Shown: positions 9,059 to 16,799 of the stretch, piece after piece | Layout: every line of letters begins with the position of its first letter | How positions within the stretch are numbered: position 1 is the stretch's first letter | NCBI GenBank assembly: GCA_037443765.1 | Contig: JBBINS010000037.1 | Location: forward strand, 1-19,500 | Reading direction: 5' to 3' | DNA length: 19,500 nt | Origin: CAIKZZ01 sp037443765 | GTDB taxonomy: Bacteria; Pseudomonadota; Gammaproteobacteria; Steroidobacterales; Steroidobacteraceae | Notes under the pieces: model-generated | Database searches by the model: none | What the model saw: only the letters and a program-made list of their open reading frames with translations | Told to the model about the DNA's origin: nothing | Translations under genes and position numbers: made by a program

Positions 9059-9570
9059 CCGGACTGCGCCTGCGAGCGCGGCGTCGCGCACTGGTTCCAG
9101 CCGGTGTCGAAGTGCTCGAGGTAGAGGCGCGCGACGCCCGGGTTGCGCAGCTCGCAGATGCCGTCCCAGCGCGTCGCCTGCAGCCGGTACAGCGTCGCCT
9201 GGTCGTCGGCGATCATGTAGCTGCACGGGTTCTCGCGGAACGGCGCCATCGCGTTCCTGATCTCGATGTAGCTCGTGAGCTTGCGCGCGATCGCGATGAA
9301 CTCGTGGCGGCTGTACATGATGCGCGCCGGGTTGAGCACCAGCACGCGCACCTTCGCGAAGCGCGGCCCGAGCACCAGGCGCTTCACGGCGTCGATGAAC
9401 GGCGGGTATTCGTAGATCTCGGGCTCGAGGCTGTGGGTGAGCAGCGTGAGCACCCGCTGCGCGCTCGAGGCCACGGTGGTCGCGGCGATCCGGCACTCGT
9501 CAACGGTCGATAGGATCGTCCTCGGCTCCGTCAGCCGCGGGATCAGCACGTTGCTCGGCGGAAAATGCAA
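9055..9570 (-). CDS. DUF7931-like protein, degenerate phospholipase-D-like fold
   Basis: A 171-residue conserved protein of unknown biochemical role. The pattern of an N-terminal SSAQRVLTLLTHSLEPEIY strand-helix, a RVLVLNPARI strand and MIADDQATLYR resembles one phospholipase-D repeat without the HxK catalytic motif. A link to DUF7931 is my recollection of similar proteins found beside GNAT genes and is tentative. The TTG start at 9570 is chosen because GGAGG lies seven bases upstream; there is no suitable ATG, and a GTG at 9549 is the alternative. The gene begins inside the end of the GNAT gene (71-base overlap), so the two are likely translationally coupled. Aromatic residues and one HFDTGWNQC segment near the C-terminus suggest a folded, soluble protein. 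Confidence 0.82.
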   Translation of the reverse strand: MHFPPSNVLIPRLTEPRTILSTVDECRIAATTVASSAQRVLTLLTHSLEPEIYEYPPFIDAVKRLVLGPRFAKVRVLVLNPARIMYSRHEFIAIARKLTSYIEIRNAMAPFRENPCSYMIADDQATLYRLQATRWDGICELRNPGVARLYLEHFDTGWNQCATPRSQAQSG

Positions 9571-10003
9571 GCCGCATCCTCCGATGACGGATTCCTGCCT
9601 CGTCGAACTCGGGGCCCTCGGCCACGAAACCGTGTGCCGCGTAGAACCCGAGCGCGTCGGCCTGCGCGTGCAGGTAGACACCACTCAGGCCCCGCGTCCG
9701 CGCGAGCTCGACGAGCCGGCGAAGCACGAGGCTGCCCACGCCGTGGCGGCGAAACGACGCCAGCACCGCAAGGCGTCCGATCTTACCGGTGGGGAGCAGA
9801 CGCCCCGTGCCGACTGGTTCACGCTTCGTAAGGGCGAGGACGTGAACTGCGCCCGGATCGGCGCCGTCCCACTCGAGCGCCTCGGCAATGCCCTGCTCGG
9901 CGCAGAACACGGCGCGGCGCACCGCCGCGAGCGCCGCGGCCTCGTCCGCCCAGTCGCAGACGCGAAGCTCGATCGCGGGCGGCGCCGCGGCGCGCTCAGG
10001 CAT
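9500..10003 (-). CDS. GNAT-family acetyltransferase (ElaA-like)
   Basis: A 167-residue Gcn5-related N-acetyltransferase that would transfer an acetyl group from acetyl-CoA. Motif A is IGRLAVLASFRRHGVGSLVLRR, with the pyrophosphate-binding R-R-H-G-V-G. The C-terminal half holds YLHAQADALGFYAAHGFVAEGPEF and DEAGIRHRRM, the pattern of the ElaA group. The last ~22 residues (after RRMRL) do not belong to the domain and are read through the start of the next gene. The ATG at 10003 overlaps the purB stop by eight bases, so the gene is part of the purB transcript. The substrate, protein or small molecule, is not evident. Confidence 0.93.
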   Translation of the reverse strand: MPERAAAPPAIELRVCDWADEAAALAAVRRAVFCAEQGIAEALEWDGADPGAVHVLALTKREPVGTGRLLPTGKIGRLAVLASFRRHGVGSLVLRRLVELARTRGLSGVYLHAQADALGFYAAHGFVAEGPEFDEAGIRHRRMRLAFSAEQRADPAADGAEDDPIDR

Positions 10004-11381
10004 CGCCGGCGAGTTCGCGCGCGAGGCCGATGTAGTCGGCGGGCGTCAGGCGCGCGAGCCGCTCGCGCTCCTCGGGCGGCAGCGGCAGCCTGGCGACGAA
10101 GGCCTTGAGCGACTCGGCGTCGATGCGCTGGCCGCGGGTCAGCGCCTTCAGCCGCTCGTAGGCGTTCGGCACGCCGTAGCGCCGCATCACGGTCTGCACC
10201 GCCTCGCCGAGCACCTCCCAGTTGGCGTCGAGGTCGGCGGCCATCCGCGCCGCGTCCGGCTCGAGGCGGCCGAGCCCGCGCTCGATCGACTTGAACGCGA
10301 GCAGTGCGTGCGCCAGCGCGACGCCGAGGTTGCGGAGCACGGTCGAGTCGGTGAGGTCTCGCTGCCAGCGCGAAACCGGCAGCTTCTCGGCGAAGTGACG
10401 GAGCAGCGCGTTCGCGAGCCCGAGGTTGCCTTCGCCGTTCTCGAAGTCGATCGGGTTGACCTTGTGCGGCATCGTCGAGCTGCCGACCTCGCCCGACACG
10501 ACGCGCTGGCGGAAGTAGCCGAGCGAGACGTAGCCCCAGGCGTCGCGCGCGAAATCGATCAGGATGGTGTCGACGCGCGCCAGCGCATCGCAGTACTCGG
10601 CGATCCAGTCGTGCGGCTCGATCTGCACCGTGTACTCGTTCCAGCCGAGGCCGAGCTTCTCGACGAAACGCCGGGTCGCGCCGCGCCAGTCGCGGTCGGG
10701 ATAGGCGGCGAGGTGCGCGTTGCAGTTGCCCACCGCACCGTTCATCTTGCCGAGCGGCTCGACCGCGGCGAACGTCGCCTGCGCGCGCGCGAGGCGCCGC
10801 GCGACGTTGCCGAGCTCCTTGCCGAGCGTGGTCGGGCTCGCGGCCTGGCCGTGGGTACGCGACAGCATCGGCTGCGCCGCGAACTCGTGCGCGCGGGCCG
10901 CGAGCCCGGCGCGGATCCGCTCGATCGCCGGTGCCAGCACCGCGTCGCGCGCGGCGCGCAGCATCAGCGCGTAGGCCAGGTTGTTGATGTCCTCCGAGGT
11001 GCAGGCGAAGTGCACGAACTCGAGTTCGGCGGGCGTGGCGCCCGCCGTCGCCAGGCGGCCGCGCACGTAGTACTCGACCGCCTTGACGTCGTGGTTGATC
11101 TGCGTCTCCTCGGCCTTGACGGCGGCGGCCTCGCCCGGCGCGGCGCGGGCGGCGAGGGCGGCGGCGGCGTCGAGGACGGGACGCTTCAGGGCCGCGAGCT
11201 CCGGCAGGCGCAGGTCCTCGGCGAGGAACAGGAACCACTCGGCCTCGACGCGCACGCGATGGCGGATCAGGGCCGCCTCGCTGAACAGCGCCCGGAGCTC
11301 GCGGCACTTGTCGGCGTAGCGCCCGTCGACCGGTGACAGCGCCTCGAGGGCGGCCGACGGCTCCGCATGACGATCGCTCAC
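9996..11381 (-). CDS. purB: Adenylosuccinate lyase
   Basis: PurB catalyses two beta-eliminations that release fumarate: SAICAR to AICAR, and adenylosuccinate to AMP. The 461-residue protein is of the E. coli type rather than the shorter Bacillus type. Key features are LSPVDGRYADK near the N-terminus, TSEDINNLAYAL (~128-139), the general acid His177 in SRTHGQAASPTTLGKE, and the signature loop SSTMPHKVNPIDFENGEGN with Ser301/302. The start is a GTG at 11381 with GAGG seven bases upstream. A minus-strand TATACT about 40 bases upstream is a likely -10. The gene is divergent from fumC, with under 60 bases between the start codons, and heads the purB-GNAT-DUF7931-like-mnmA cluster. Confidence 0.99.
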   Translation of the reverse strand: MSDRHAEPSAALEALSPVDGRYADKCRELRALFSEAALIRHRVRVEAEWFLFLAEDLRLPELAALKRPVLDAAAALAARAAPGEAAAVKAEETQINHDVKAVEYYVRGRLATAGATPAELEFVHFACTSEDINNLAYALMLRAARDAVLAPAIERIRAGLAARAHEFAAQPMLSRTHGQAASPTTLGKELGNVARRLARAQATFAAVEPLGKMNGAVGNCNAHLAAYPDRDWRGATRRFVEKLGLGWNEYTVQIEPHDWIAEYCDALARVDTILIDFARDAWGYVSLGYFRQRVVSGEVGSSTMPHKVNPIDFENGEGNLGLANALLRHFAEKLPVSRWQRDLTDSTVLRNLGVALAHALLAFKSIERGLGRLEPDAARMAADLDANWEVLGEAVQTVMRRYGVPNAYERLKALTRGQRIDAESLKAFVARLPLPPEERERLARLTPADYIGLARELAGDA

Positions 11382-11421
11382 GGTCAGGCCTCGTTGCAGG
11401 TGCTAGGATTGGAAACCATTG

Positions 11422-11427
11422 AGTATA
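11422..11427 (-). promoter_or_regulatory. Probable -10 element of purB
   Basis: The minus strand reads TATACT here, five of six to consensus, about 40 bases before the purB GTG. The matching -35 would fall inside the first codons of fumC, where only TTTCGG (17-base spacing) is seen, a weak match. The purB and fumC promoters must overlap in this very short divergent gap; no good plus-strand promoter for fumC is visible. Confidence 0.4.
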
Positions 11428-11439
11428 GCCCGCACAGGG

Positions 11440-12831
11440 ATGTCCGAAACGGAACACAGGCTCGAACACGACAGCATGGGCGCCGTGGCGGTTCCGGCGG
11501 CCGCGTTGTGGGGCGCGCAGACCGAGCGCGCGCGCCAGAACTTCGCGTTGAGCGGCCTCGTGCTGCCGGCGCGGTTCATCGAGGCGCTCGCGCTCGTCAA
11601 GTGGGCCGCGGCGCGCGCCAACGCCGCGCTCGGGGGGCTCGAGCCGCGCGTCGCCGCGGCGATCGAGCGGGCCGCGCTCGCGATCGTCGACGGACGGCAC
11701 ACCGACGCCTTTCCGCTCGACGTGTTCCAGACCGGCTCCGGAACCAGCACCAACATGAACGTCAACGAGGTGATCGCTCACCTCGCCGGCCGCGAGCTCG
11801 GCGCCGCGGTGCACCCGAACGACGACGTCAACCGCAGCCAGAGCAGCAACGACTGCATCCCGACCGCGATCCACGTCGCGGCCGCGCTCGGCCTCGCGCG
11901 CGAGCTGCAGCCCGCGCTCGCGCACCTCGCGGCGACGATCGGCGCGCGCGAGGTTGAGCTCGGTGCCGTCGTCAAGACCGGCCGCACCCACCTCATGGAC
12001 GCGCTGCCGCTGACTCTCGGCCAGGAGCTGTCGGCGTGGCGCACCCAGGTCGAGGATTCGGCCGCACGGCTCGAGGCGATGCTGCCGCGCCTGCTCAGGC
12101 TCGCCCAGGGCGGCACCGCGGTCGGCACCGGGCTCAACGCGCCCCCCGGCTTCGGCGCGCGCGTCGCCGCGGAGCTCGCGGCCCGCACCGGCCTCGCGTT
12201 CGTGCCGCACCCGAACCCGTTCGCGGCGCTCGCCGCCCAGGACGCGGCGGTCGAGTGCTCGGCGCAGCTGCGCGGCCTCGCCGTCGCGCTGACCAAGATC
12301 GCCAACGACCTGCGGTGGATGAACTCGGGGCCGCTGGCGGGGCTCGGCGAGATCGGCCTGCCGGCGCTGCAGCCGGGCTCCTCGATCATGCCGGGCAAGG
12401 TGAACCCGGTCGCGCCGGAGGCGGTCGCGATGGCGGCCGCGCAGGTGGTCGGTCTCGACGCCGCGATCGCGCTCGCCGGCGCCTCCGGCAACTTCCAGCT
12501 CAACGTCATGCTGCCGCTGATCGCCTACGACCTCGTGCACGCGATCGGGCTGATGGCTGCCGCCGCACGCCTGCTGGCCGACGGCGCGATCGCCGGCTTC
12601 ACGGTGGACGCCGACCGACTCGCCGCGCCGCTCGCTCGCAACCCGATCCTGGTGACGGCGCTCAACGCGCGGATCGGCTACGAGGCCGGCGCCGCGATCG
12701 CCAAGGAAGCGTATGCGACGGGCGCGCCGATCATCGAGGTGGCGGCGCGGCGCACCGGCATCGCGCGCGCCGAGCTCGAGCGGCTGCTCGACCCGGCGCG
12801 CCTGACCCGACCCGCGGGCGGCGGCACGTGA
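11440..12831 (+). CDS. fumC: Fumarate hydratase class II
   Basis: An oxygen-stable, iron-free fumarase that interconverts fumarate and malate in the TCA cycle, 463 residues. The N-terminus EHDSMGAVAVPAAALWGAQT is typical of the family. Substrate-site segments are TGSGTSTNMNVNEVI (~98-112), SSNDCIPTAIHVA (~135-147), GRTHLMDALPLTLGQE with H184, and the mobile loop GSSIMPGKVNPV with Ser314/315. The ATG at 11440 fits the family start; an in-frame TTG at 11419 would add seven unlike residues. No clear ribosome site precedes the ATG. It is the first gene of a likely fumC-NUDIX-mazG operon. Its substrate fumarate is also the product of the divergent PurB. Confidence 0.98.
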   Translation: MSETEHRLEHDSMGAVAVPAAALWGAQTERARQNFALSGLVLPARFIEALALVKWAAARANAALGGLEPRVAAAIERAALAIVDGRHTDAFPLDVFQTGSGTSTNMNVNEVIAHLAGRELGAAVHPNDDVNRSQSSNDCIPTAIHVAAALGLARELQPALAHLAATIGAREVELGAVVKTGRTHLMDALPLTLGQELSAWRTQVEDSAARLEAMLPRLLRLAQGGTAVGTGLNAPPGFGARVAAELAARTGLAFVPHPNPFAALAAQDAAVECSAQLRGLAVALTKIANDLRWMNSGPLAGLGEIGLPALQPGSSIMPGKVNPVAPEAVAMAAAQVVGLDAAIALAGASGNFQLNVMLPLIAYDLVHAIGLMAAAARLLADGAIAGFTVDADRLAAPLARNPILVTALNARIGYEAGAAIAKEAYATGAPIIEVAARRTGIARAELERLLDPARLTRPAGGGT

Positions 12832-13493
12832 GCGCCGCGGCCGCGTCGAGCTCGGAACTGCGCGCGCGCCTGCGCGCCTGCCTCGCCCGCACCCGCGCGA
12901 GCGCGCCCGGCGAGGGCACGCTCGCCGGACTGCCGCGCGCGATCAGCGACCGCTACCGGCACCTGCTGCCGGCGACGCTGACGCCGGCCGCGGTGCTGGT
13001 GCCGGTGCTCGACCACGCCGACGGCCTCACGGTGCTGCTGACCGAGCGCGCCCCGGACCTTCGGCATCACCCCGGCCAGATCTCCTTCCCGGGCGGGCGC
13101 GCCGAGACGAGCGACGCGGGCCCGGTCGAGACGGCGCTGCGCGAGACGGAGGAGGAGATCGGCCTGCCGCGCAGCGCCGTCGAGGTGCTCGGCTTCCTGC
13201 CCGATCACCTGATCGTGACCGGCTACTCGATCACACCCGTCGTCGCCCTCATCGCGCCCGGCATGCCGCTCGCGCTCGACCCGGTCGAGGTCGCCTCGGT
13301 GTTCGAGGTGCCGCTCGCCTACGTGCTCGACCCGGCGAACCACCGGCTCCGCCGCCGCCCGGCCGGCGACGGCATCATCGAGCTCTACGACATCCCCTAC
13401 GGCAAGCGCAACATCTGGGGCGCGACGGCCGGCATGCTGCTGAACCTCGCCCGGCTGTTGGCGGCGCCGCAGGCCCCGGAGTCCGCCCGATGA
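12828..13493 (+). CDS. NUDIX hydrolase, CoA pyrophosphatase type (NudL-like)
   Basis: A 221-residue NUDIX enzyme predicted to split coenzyme A or its derivatives into 4'-phosphopantetheine and 3',5'-ADP. It shows the CoA-pyrophosphatase signature: LLTERAPDLR (70-79) followed by HHPGQISFPGG (80-90). It then has the NUDIX box, GGRAETSDAGPVETALRE and TEEEIGL (89-113), with the metal-binding glutamates. The segment after the box (LPDHLIVTGYSITPVVALI) also fits the YeaB/NudL group. The start is a GTG whose last two bases form part of the fumC TGA (GTGA overlap), and its own stop overlaps the mazG ATG. The ~45 N-terminal residues form a polar helix common in this group. Confidence 0.95.
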   Translation: MSAAAASSSELRARLRACLARTRASAPGEGTLAGLPRAISDRYRHLLPATLTPAAVLVPVLDHADGLTVLLTERAPDLRHHPGQISFPGGRAETSDAGPVETALRETEEEIGLPRSAVEVLGFLPDHLIVTGYSITPVVALIAPGMPLALDPVEVASVFEVPLAYVLDPANHRLRRRPAGDGIIELYDIPYGKRNIWGATAGMLLNLARLLAAPQAPESAR

Positions 13494-14260
13494 ACGAGCT
13501 GCTCGAGATCATGGCGCGGCTGCGCGACCGCGAGCGCGGCTGCCCGTGGGACCTCGAACAGACGTTCGCATCGATCGCGCCGTACACGATCGAGGAGGCC
13601 TACGAGGTCGCCGACGCCATCGAGCGCGGCGACCTCGCCGCGCTCGAGGAAGAGCTCGGCGACCTGCTGCTGCAGGTCGTGTTCCACGCGCAGATCGCGC
13701 GCGAGCAGGGCGCTTTCGACTTCGAGCGCGTCGCGCGCGGCATCGCCGCGAAGCTCGTGCGCCGCCACCCGCACGTGTTCGGCGACGAGCGGCTCGCCGG
13801 CGCCGCGGCGCAGTCGGCGCGCTGGGAAGAGATCAAGGCCGCCGAGAAGGCCGCCGCCGGCAAGGGCGGCGGGCTGCTCGACGACGTGCCGGTGGGGCTG
13901 CCGGCGCTCGCCCGCGCGCAGAAGCTCGGCCGGCGCGCGGCGCGCATCGACTTCGACTGGAAGGACGCCGGCGGCGCGCGCGACAAGATCGGCGAGGAAC
14001 TCGCCGAGCTCGACGCGGCGATCGCGGGCGGCCAGCCGGCAACGGTCGTGCACGAGGTCGGCGACGTGCTGCTCGCGGCCGCGAACCTCGCGCGGCACCT
14101 CGGCGTCGACGCCGAGGGGGCGCTGCGGGCCGCCAACCGGCGCTTCGAGACGCGCTTCCGCCACGTCGAGGCGGCGGTCGCGGCCGGTGGCGGGCGCTCG
14201 GCCGAGGAACTCGAGCGCTACTGGCAGGAGGCCAAGGCCGCCGAGCGCGAGCCGGGCTGA
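13490..14260 (+). CDS. mazG: Nucleoside triphosphate pyrophosphohydrolase MazG
   Basis: MazG hydrolyses (d)NTPs, including damaged ones, to the monophosphate and pyrophosphate. The 256-residue protein has the two tandem MazG domains of the E. coli type. The first carries GCPWDLEQTFASIAPYTIEE (17-36) with the metal site E-E-x-x-E (35-39) and EEELGDLLLQVVFHAQ (~53-68). The second has DFDWKDAGGARDKIGEEL and HEVGDVLLAAANLARHLGVD near the C-terminus. The ATG at 13490 overlaps the NUDIX stop by four bases (ATGA) and has GGAG nine bases upstream. Together with the NUDIX gene it forms a small metabolite-sanitation pair behind fumC. Confidence 0.98.
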   Translation: MNELLEIMARLRDRERGCPWDLEQTFASIAPYTIEEAYEVADAIERGDLAALEEELGDLLLQVVFHAQIAREQGAFDFERVARGIAAKLVRRHPHVFGDERLAGAAAQSARWEEIKAAEKAAAGKGGGLLDDVPVGLPALARAQKLGRRAARIDFDWKDAGGARDKIGEELAELDAAIAGGQPATVVHEVGDVLLAAANLARHLGVDAEGALRAANRRFETRFRHVEAAVAAGGGRSAEELERYWQEAKAAEREPG

Positions 14261-14266
14261 GGGCCG

Positions 14267-14286
14267 GTTCAGCGCCCGTTCAGCGC
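14267..14286 (+). promoter_or_regulatory. Direct-repeat box, candidate OmpR/PhoB-family regulator site
   Basis: GTTCAGCGC occurs twice, at 14267-14275 and 14278-14286, exactly 11 bases apart. Read as GGTTCA-n5-CGTTCA it matches the layout of PhoP boxes (two GTTTA-like hexamers with a five-base gap) and of related TTNAG-n6-TTNAG boxes. It lies seven bases after the mazG stop and about 160 bases ahead of a PepSY-PhoP-PhoQ-type operon, so autoregulation by the encoded response regulator is the natural reading. No clean -10 is visible downstream. Confidence 0.45.
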
Positions 14287-14352
14287 GAAAGAGCGAGCCT
14301 TTCGCCTCCGCCCGGGTCCCCCGGGCCGTGGCCCGCCCGGGCACGCGGAGGC
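14285..14352 (+). promoter_or_regulatory. Two overlapping hairpins in the PepSY-operon leader
   Basis: Hairpin 1 has seven-base arms GCGAAAG/CTTTCGC (14285-14291, 14299-14305). Hairpin 2 has eight-base outer arms GCCTCCGC/GCGGAGGC (14304-14311, 14345-14352) with CCCGGG inner arms (14311-14316, 14336-14341). They share bases 14304-14305, so the full forms compete slightly. The right arm of hairpin 2 holds the GGAGG ribosome site of the following 22-codon ORF. It may be a terminator for mazG, an RNA switch for the leader ORF, or both. There is no U-tract. Confidence 0.35.
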
Positions 14353-14355
14353 GCC

Positions 14356-14424
14356 ATGACGATCGCGATGCTTCTGGAGCGGGCCGCCCCGCGCGCCGAC
14401 GCCGGCCGCCCGGCGAGCCGCTAG
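14356..14424 (+). CDS. Candidate 22-residue leader peptide
   Basis: A short ORF encoding MTIAMLLERAAPRADAGRPA plus two residues. It is preceded by a strong GGAGG (14347-14351) four bases before the ATG and ends with TAG nine bases before the PepSY start codon, in the same frame. The PepSY gene itself has no ribosome site, so this ORF may couple ribosomes to it. The ribosome site is buried in a hairpin arm. There is no known homologue; the coding evidence is the ribosome site and position only. Confidence 0.35.
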   Translation: MTIAMLLERAAPRADAGRPASR

Positions 14425-14433
14425 ACTGCCGCC

Positions 14434-14742
14434 ATGCGCGCCCCATCCTCGCCCCTTGCGCCTGCCGCCCTCGCGCTCGCGCTCGCCCTGCTGGCGCCGC
14501 CCGGCATCGCGGCCGAGGCGCCTGCCGGCGGCGCGCGCGGGCCGGCCGCGGACCACCCCGACGCCACGCCGCTGTCGCTCGACGACGCCGTCGAGCTCGT
14601 CAAGCGCCGCTACGAGGCGCGCGTGCTGCGCGCCGAGCAGGCGAAGGAGGGCGACGACGTCGTCTACCGGATCCGCCTGCTCGCCGCCGACGGCCGCGTG
14701 TTCACGGTGCGCGTCAACGCCCGCACCGGCGGGGTGGACTAG
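14434..14742 (+). CDS. Secreted PepSY-domain protein
   Basis: A 102-residue protein with a signal peptide (MRAPSSPLAPAALALALALL, probable cleavage after GIAA near residue 27) and a single PepSY domain (~47-102): SLDDAVELVKRRYEARVLRAEQ, VVYRIRLLAADGRVFTVRVN and ARTGGVD. Small periplasmic PepSY proteins are often encoded next to PhoP/PhoQ-type systems in gammaproteobacteria and are thought to modulate the sensor or envelope proteases. The stop is two bases before the regulator GTG, so it is cotranscribed with the two-component genes and could contact the sensor domain of the kinase. There is no ribosome site before its ATG. Confidence 0.93.
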   Translation: MRAPSSPLAPAALALALALLAPPGIAAEAPAGGARGPAADHPDATPLSLDDAVELVKRRYEARVLRAEQAKEGDDVVYRIRLLAADGRVFTVRVNARTGGVD

Positions 14743-14744
14743 GC

Positions 14745-15439
<695 letters not shown>

Positions 15440-15443
<4 letters not shown>

Positions 15444-16798
15444 GGTCGCTCGGGGCCAGGCTGATCGTCACGCTGTCGGCGCTGTTGATCGTCGGTTTCG
15501 GGCTGACGATTGCCGCGCTCGACCTGTCGTTCCGCGGCCTCGCCGAGCGCTCGCGCGGCGAGGTGCTCGAGGCCGACGTCGACGCGCTGATCGCGGCGGC
15601 GGAGTTCGACCGGACCGGCCGGCTCGTCCCGGTCGAGCAGCAGCTGTCCGAGCCGCGCCTCAAGACGCCGGGCTCGGGCCTGATCGGCTTCGTGCGGCTG
15701 CGTCGCGGCGCCGAGACCTGGCGCTCGGCCTCGGCGCTCGGGCTCGCGCTGCGGGTCGACGACGACCTCAAGCCCGGCGAGCGCCAGGCGCGGCGACTGA
15801 CCGCGCCCGACGGGACGCGCTTCCTCGAGTTCTCGCTCGGCGTCCGCTGGGAGACGTCGCGCGGCCGCAGCCGGGACTACGTCTTCACGGCCGCCGAGAG
15901 CCTCGAGCCGTACTTCGGCCAGCTGTACCGGTTCCGCGTCGAGCTGCTGGCCGGCTTCGTCGCGTTCACTGCGGTGCTGCTGCTCGGCGTCGTGCTCAGC
16001 CTGCGCCACCTGTTGCGGCCGCTGCGGCGCATCGAGACCGAGATCGCCGAGATCGAGGCCGGCCGCCGCGAGCGGCTGGGCGGGGGCTGGCCGCGCGAGC
16101 TCGAGGGCGTCGCCCACAACCTGAACGCGCTGCTTCGGGTCGAGCAGGACCGCCTGGCGCGCTACCGCAACACGGTCGGCAACCTCGCGCACAGCCTCAA
16201 GACACCGTTGTCGGTGATGCGCGGCGCGCTCGGCGGCGAGGCGGGTGCCGACCGGGCGCAGATTGCCGCGCAGCTCGACCGCATCCAGGACATCGTCCGC
16301 CACCAGCTCGACCGCGCGGCCGCGGCCGCGCCGGTGCTCGGCACGCACGCGCTGCCGGTCGCGCCGGCGCTCCACGAGCTCGCGGCGGCGCTCGGCAAGG
16401 TGCACGCCGAGCGCGGCCTCGCCATCGCGGTCGAGGCGGCGCCCGAGCTCGCCTATCCGCTCGAGCGCGGCGACTTGCTCGAGATCGCCGGCAACCTCGC
16501 CGACAACGCCTGCAAGTGGGCGCGGCACGCGGTGCGCATCGAGGCGCGCGACTGGGCGGGCGCCGGCTGGCGCCGCCCGGGACTCGTGCTCACGGTCAGC
16601 GACGACGGCCCGGGGATTCCCGCGGACGAGCGCGCGCGCGTCCGCGACCGCGGCGTGCGCCTCGACGAGCGCGTGCCGGGGCAGGGCCTCGGGCTCGCGA
16701 TGGTCGACGAGATCGTCAAGGCCTACGGCGGGGAGTTCGAGCTCGGGGCGAGCGCCGCCGGCGGACTCGAGGCGGTCGTGCGACTGCCGGGCGCCTGA
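15440..16798 (+). CDS. Sensor histidine kinase, PhoQ-like
   Basis: A 452-residue inner-membrane kinase. TM1 spans ~8-28 and TM2 ~168-190, flanking a periplasmic sensor of about 140 residues, followed by a HAMP-like linker (LRPLRRIETEIAEIEAGRRE). The H-box GNLAHSLKTPLSVM places the phosphorylated His at 251 and matches the PhoQ H-box closely. The ATP-binding domain has the N-box GNLADNACKWA (N356), G1 DDGPGIP (~388-394) and G2 GQGLGLAMVDEI (~414-425). The sensor lacks a strikingly acidic cluster like that of enteric PhoQ, so the ligand may differ. The ATG overlaps the regulator stop (ATGA). It should phosphorylate the adjacent regulator. Confidence 0.97.
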
Positions 16799-16799
16799 G

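Noticed and set aside
9685..12540. A 951-codon minus-strand frame crossing purB, the purB/fumC gap and fumC.
   Set aside because: It crosses two real genes out of frame, and its composition is Arg/Ala noise.
14261..14433. A known riboswitch class in the PepSY-operon leader.
   Set aside because: The hairpins do not match any riboswitch consensus I recognise, so only the generic structure is reported.
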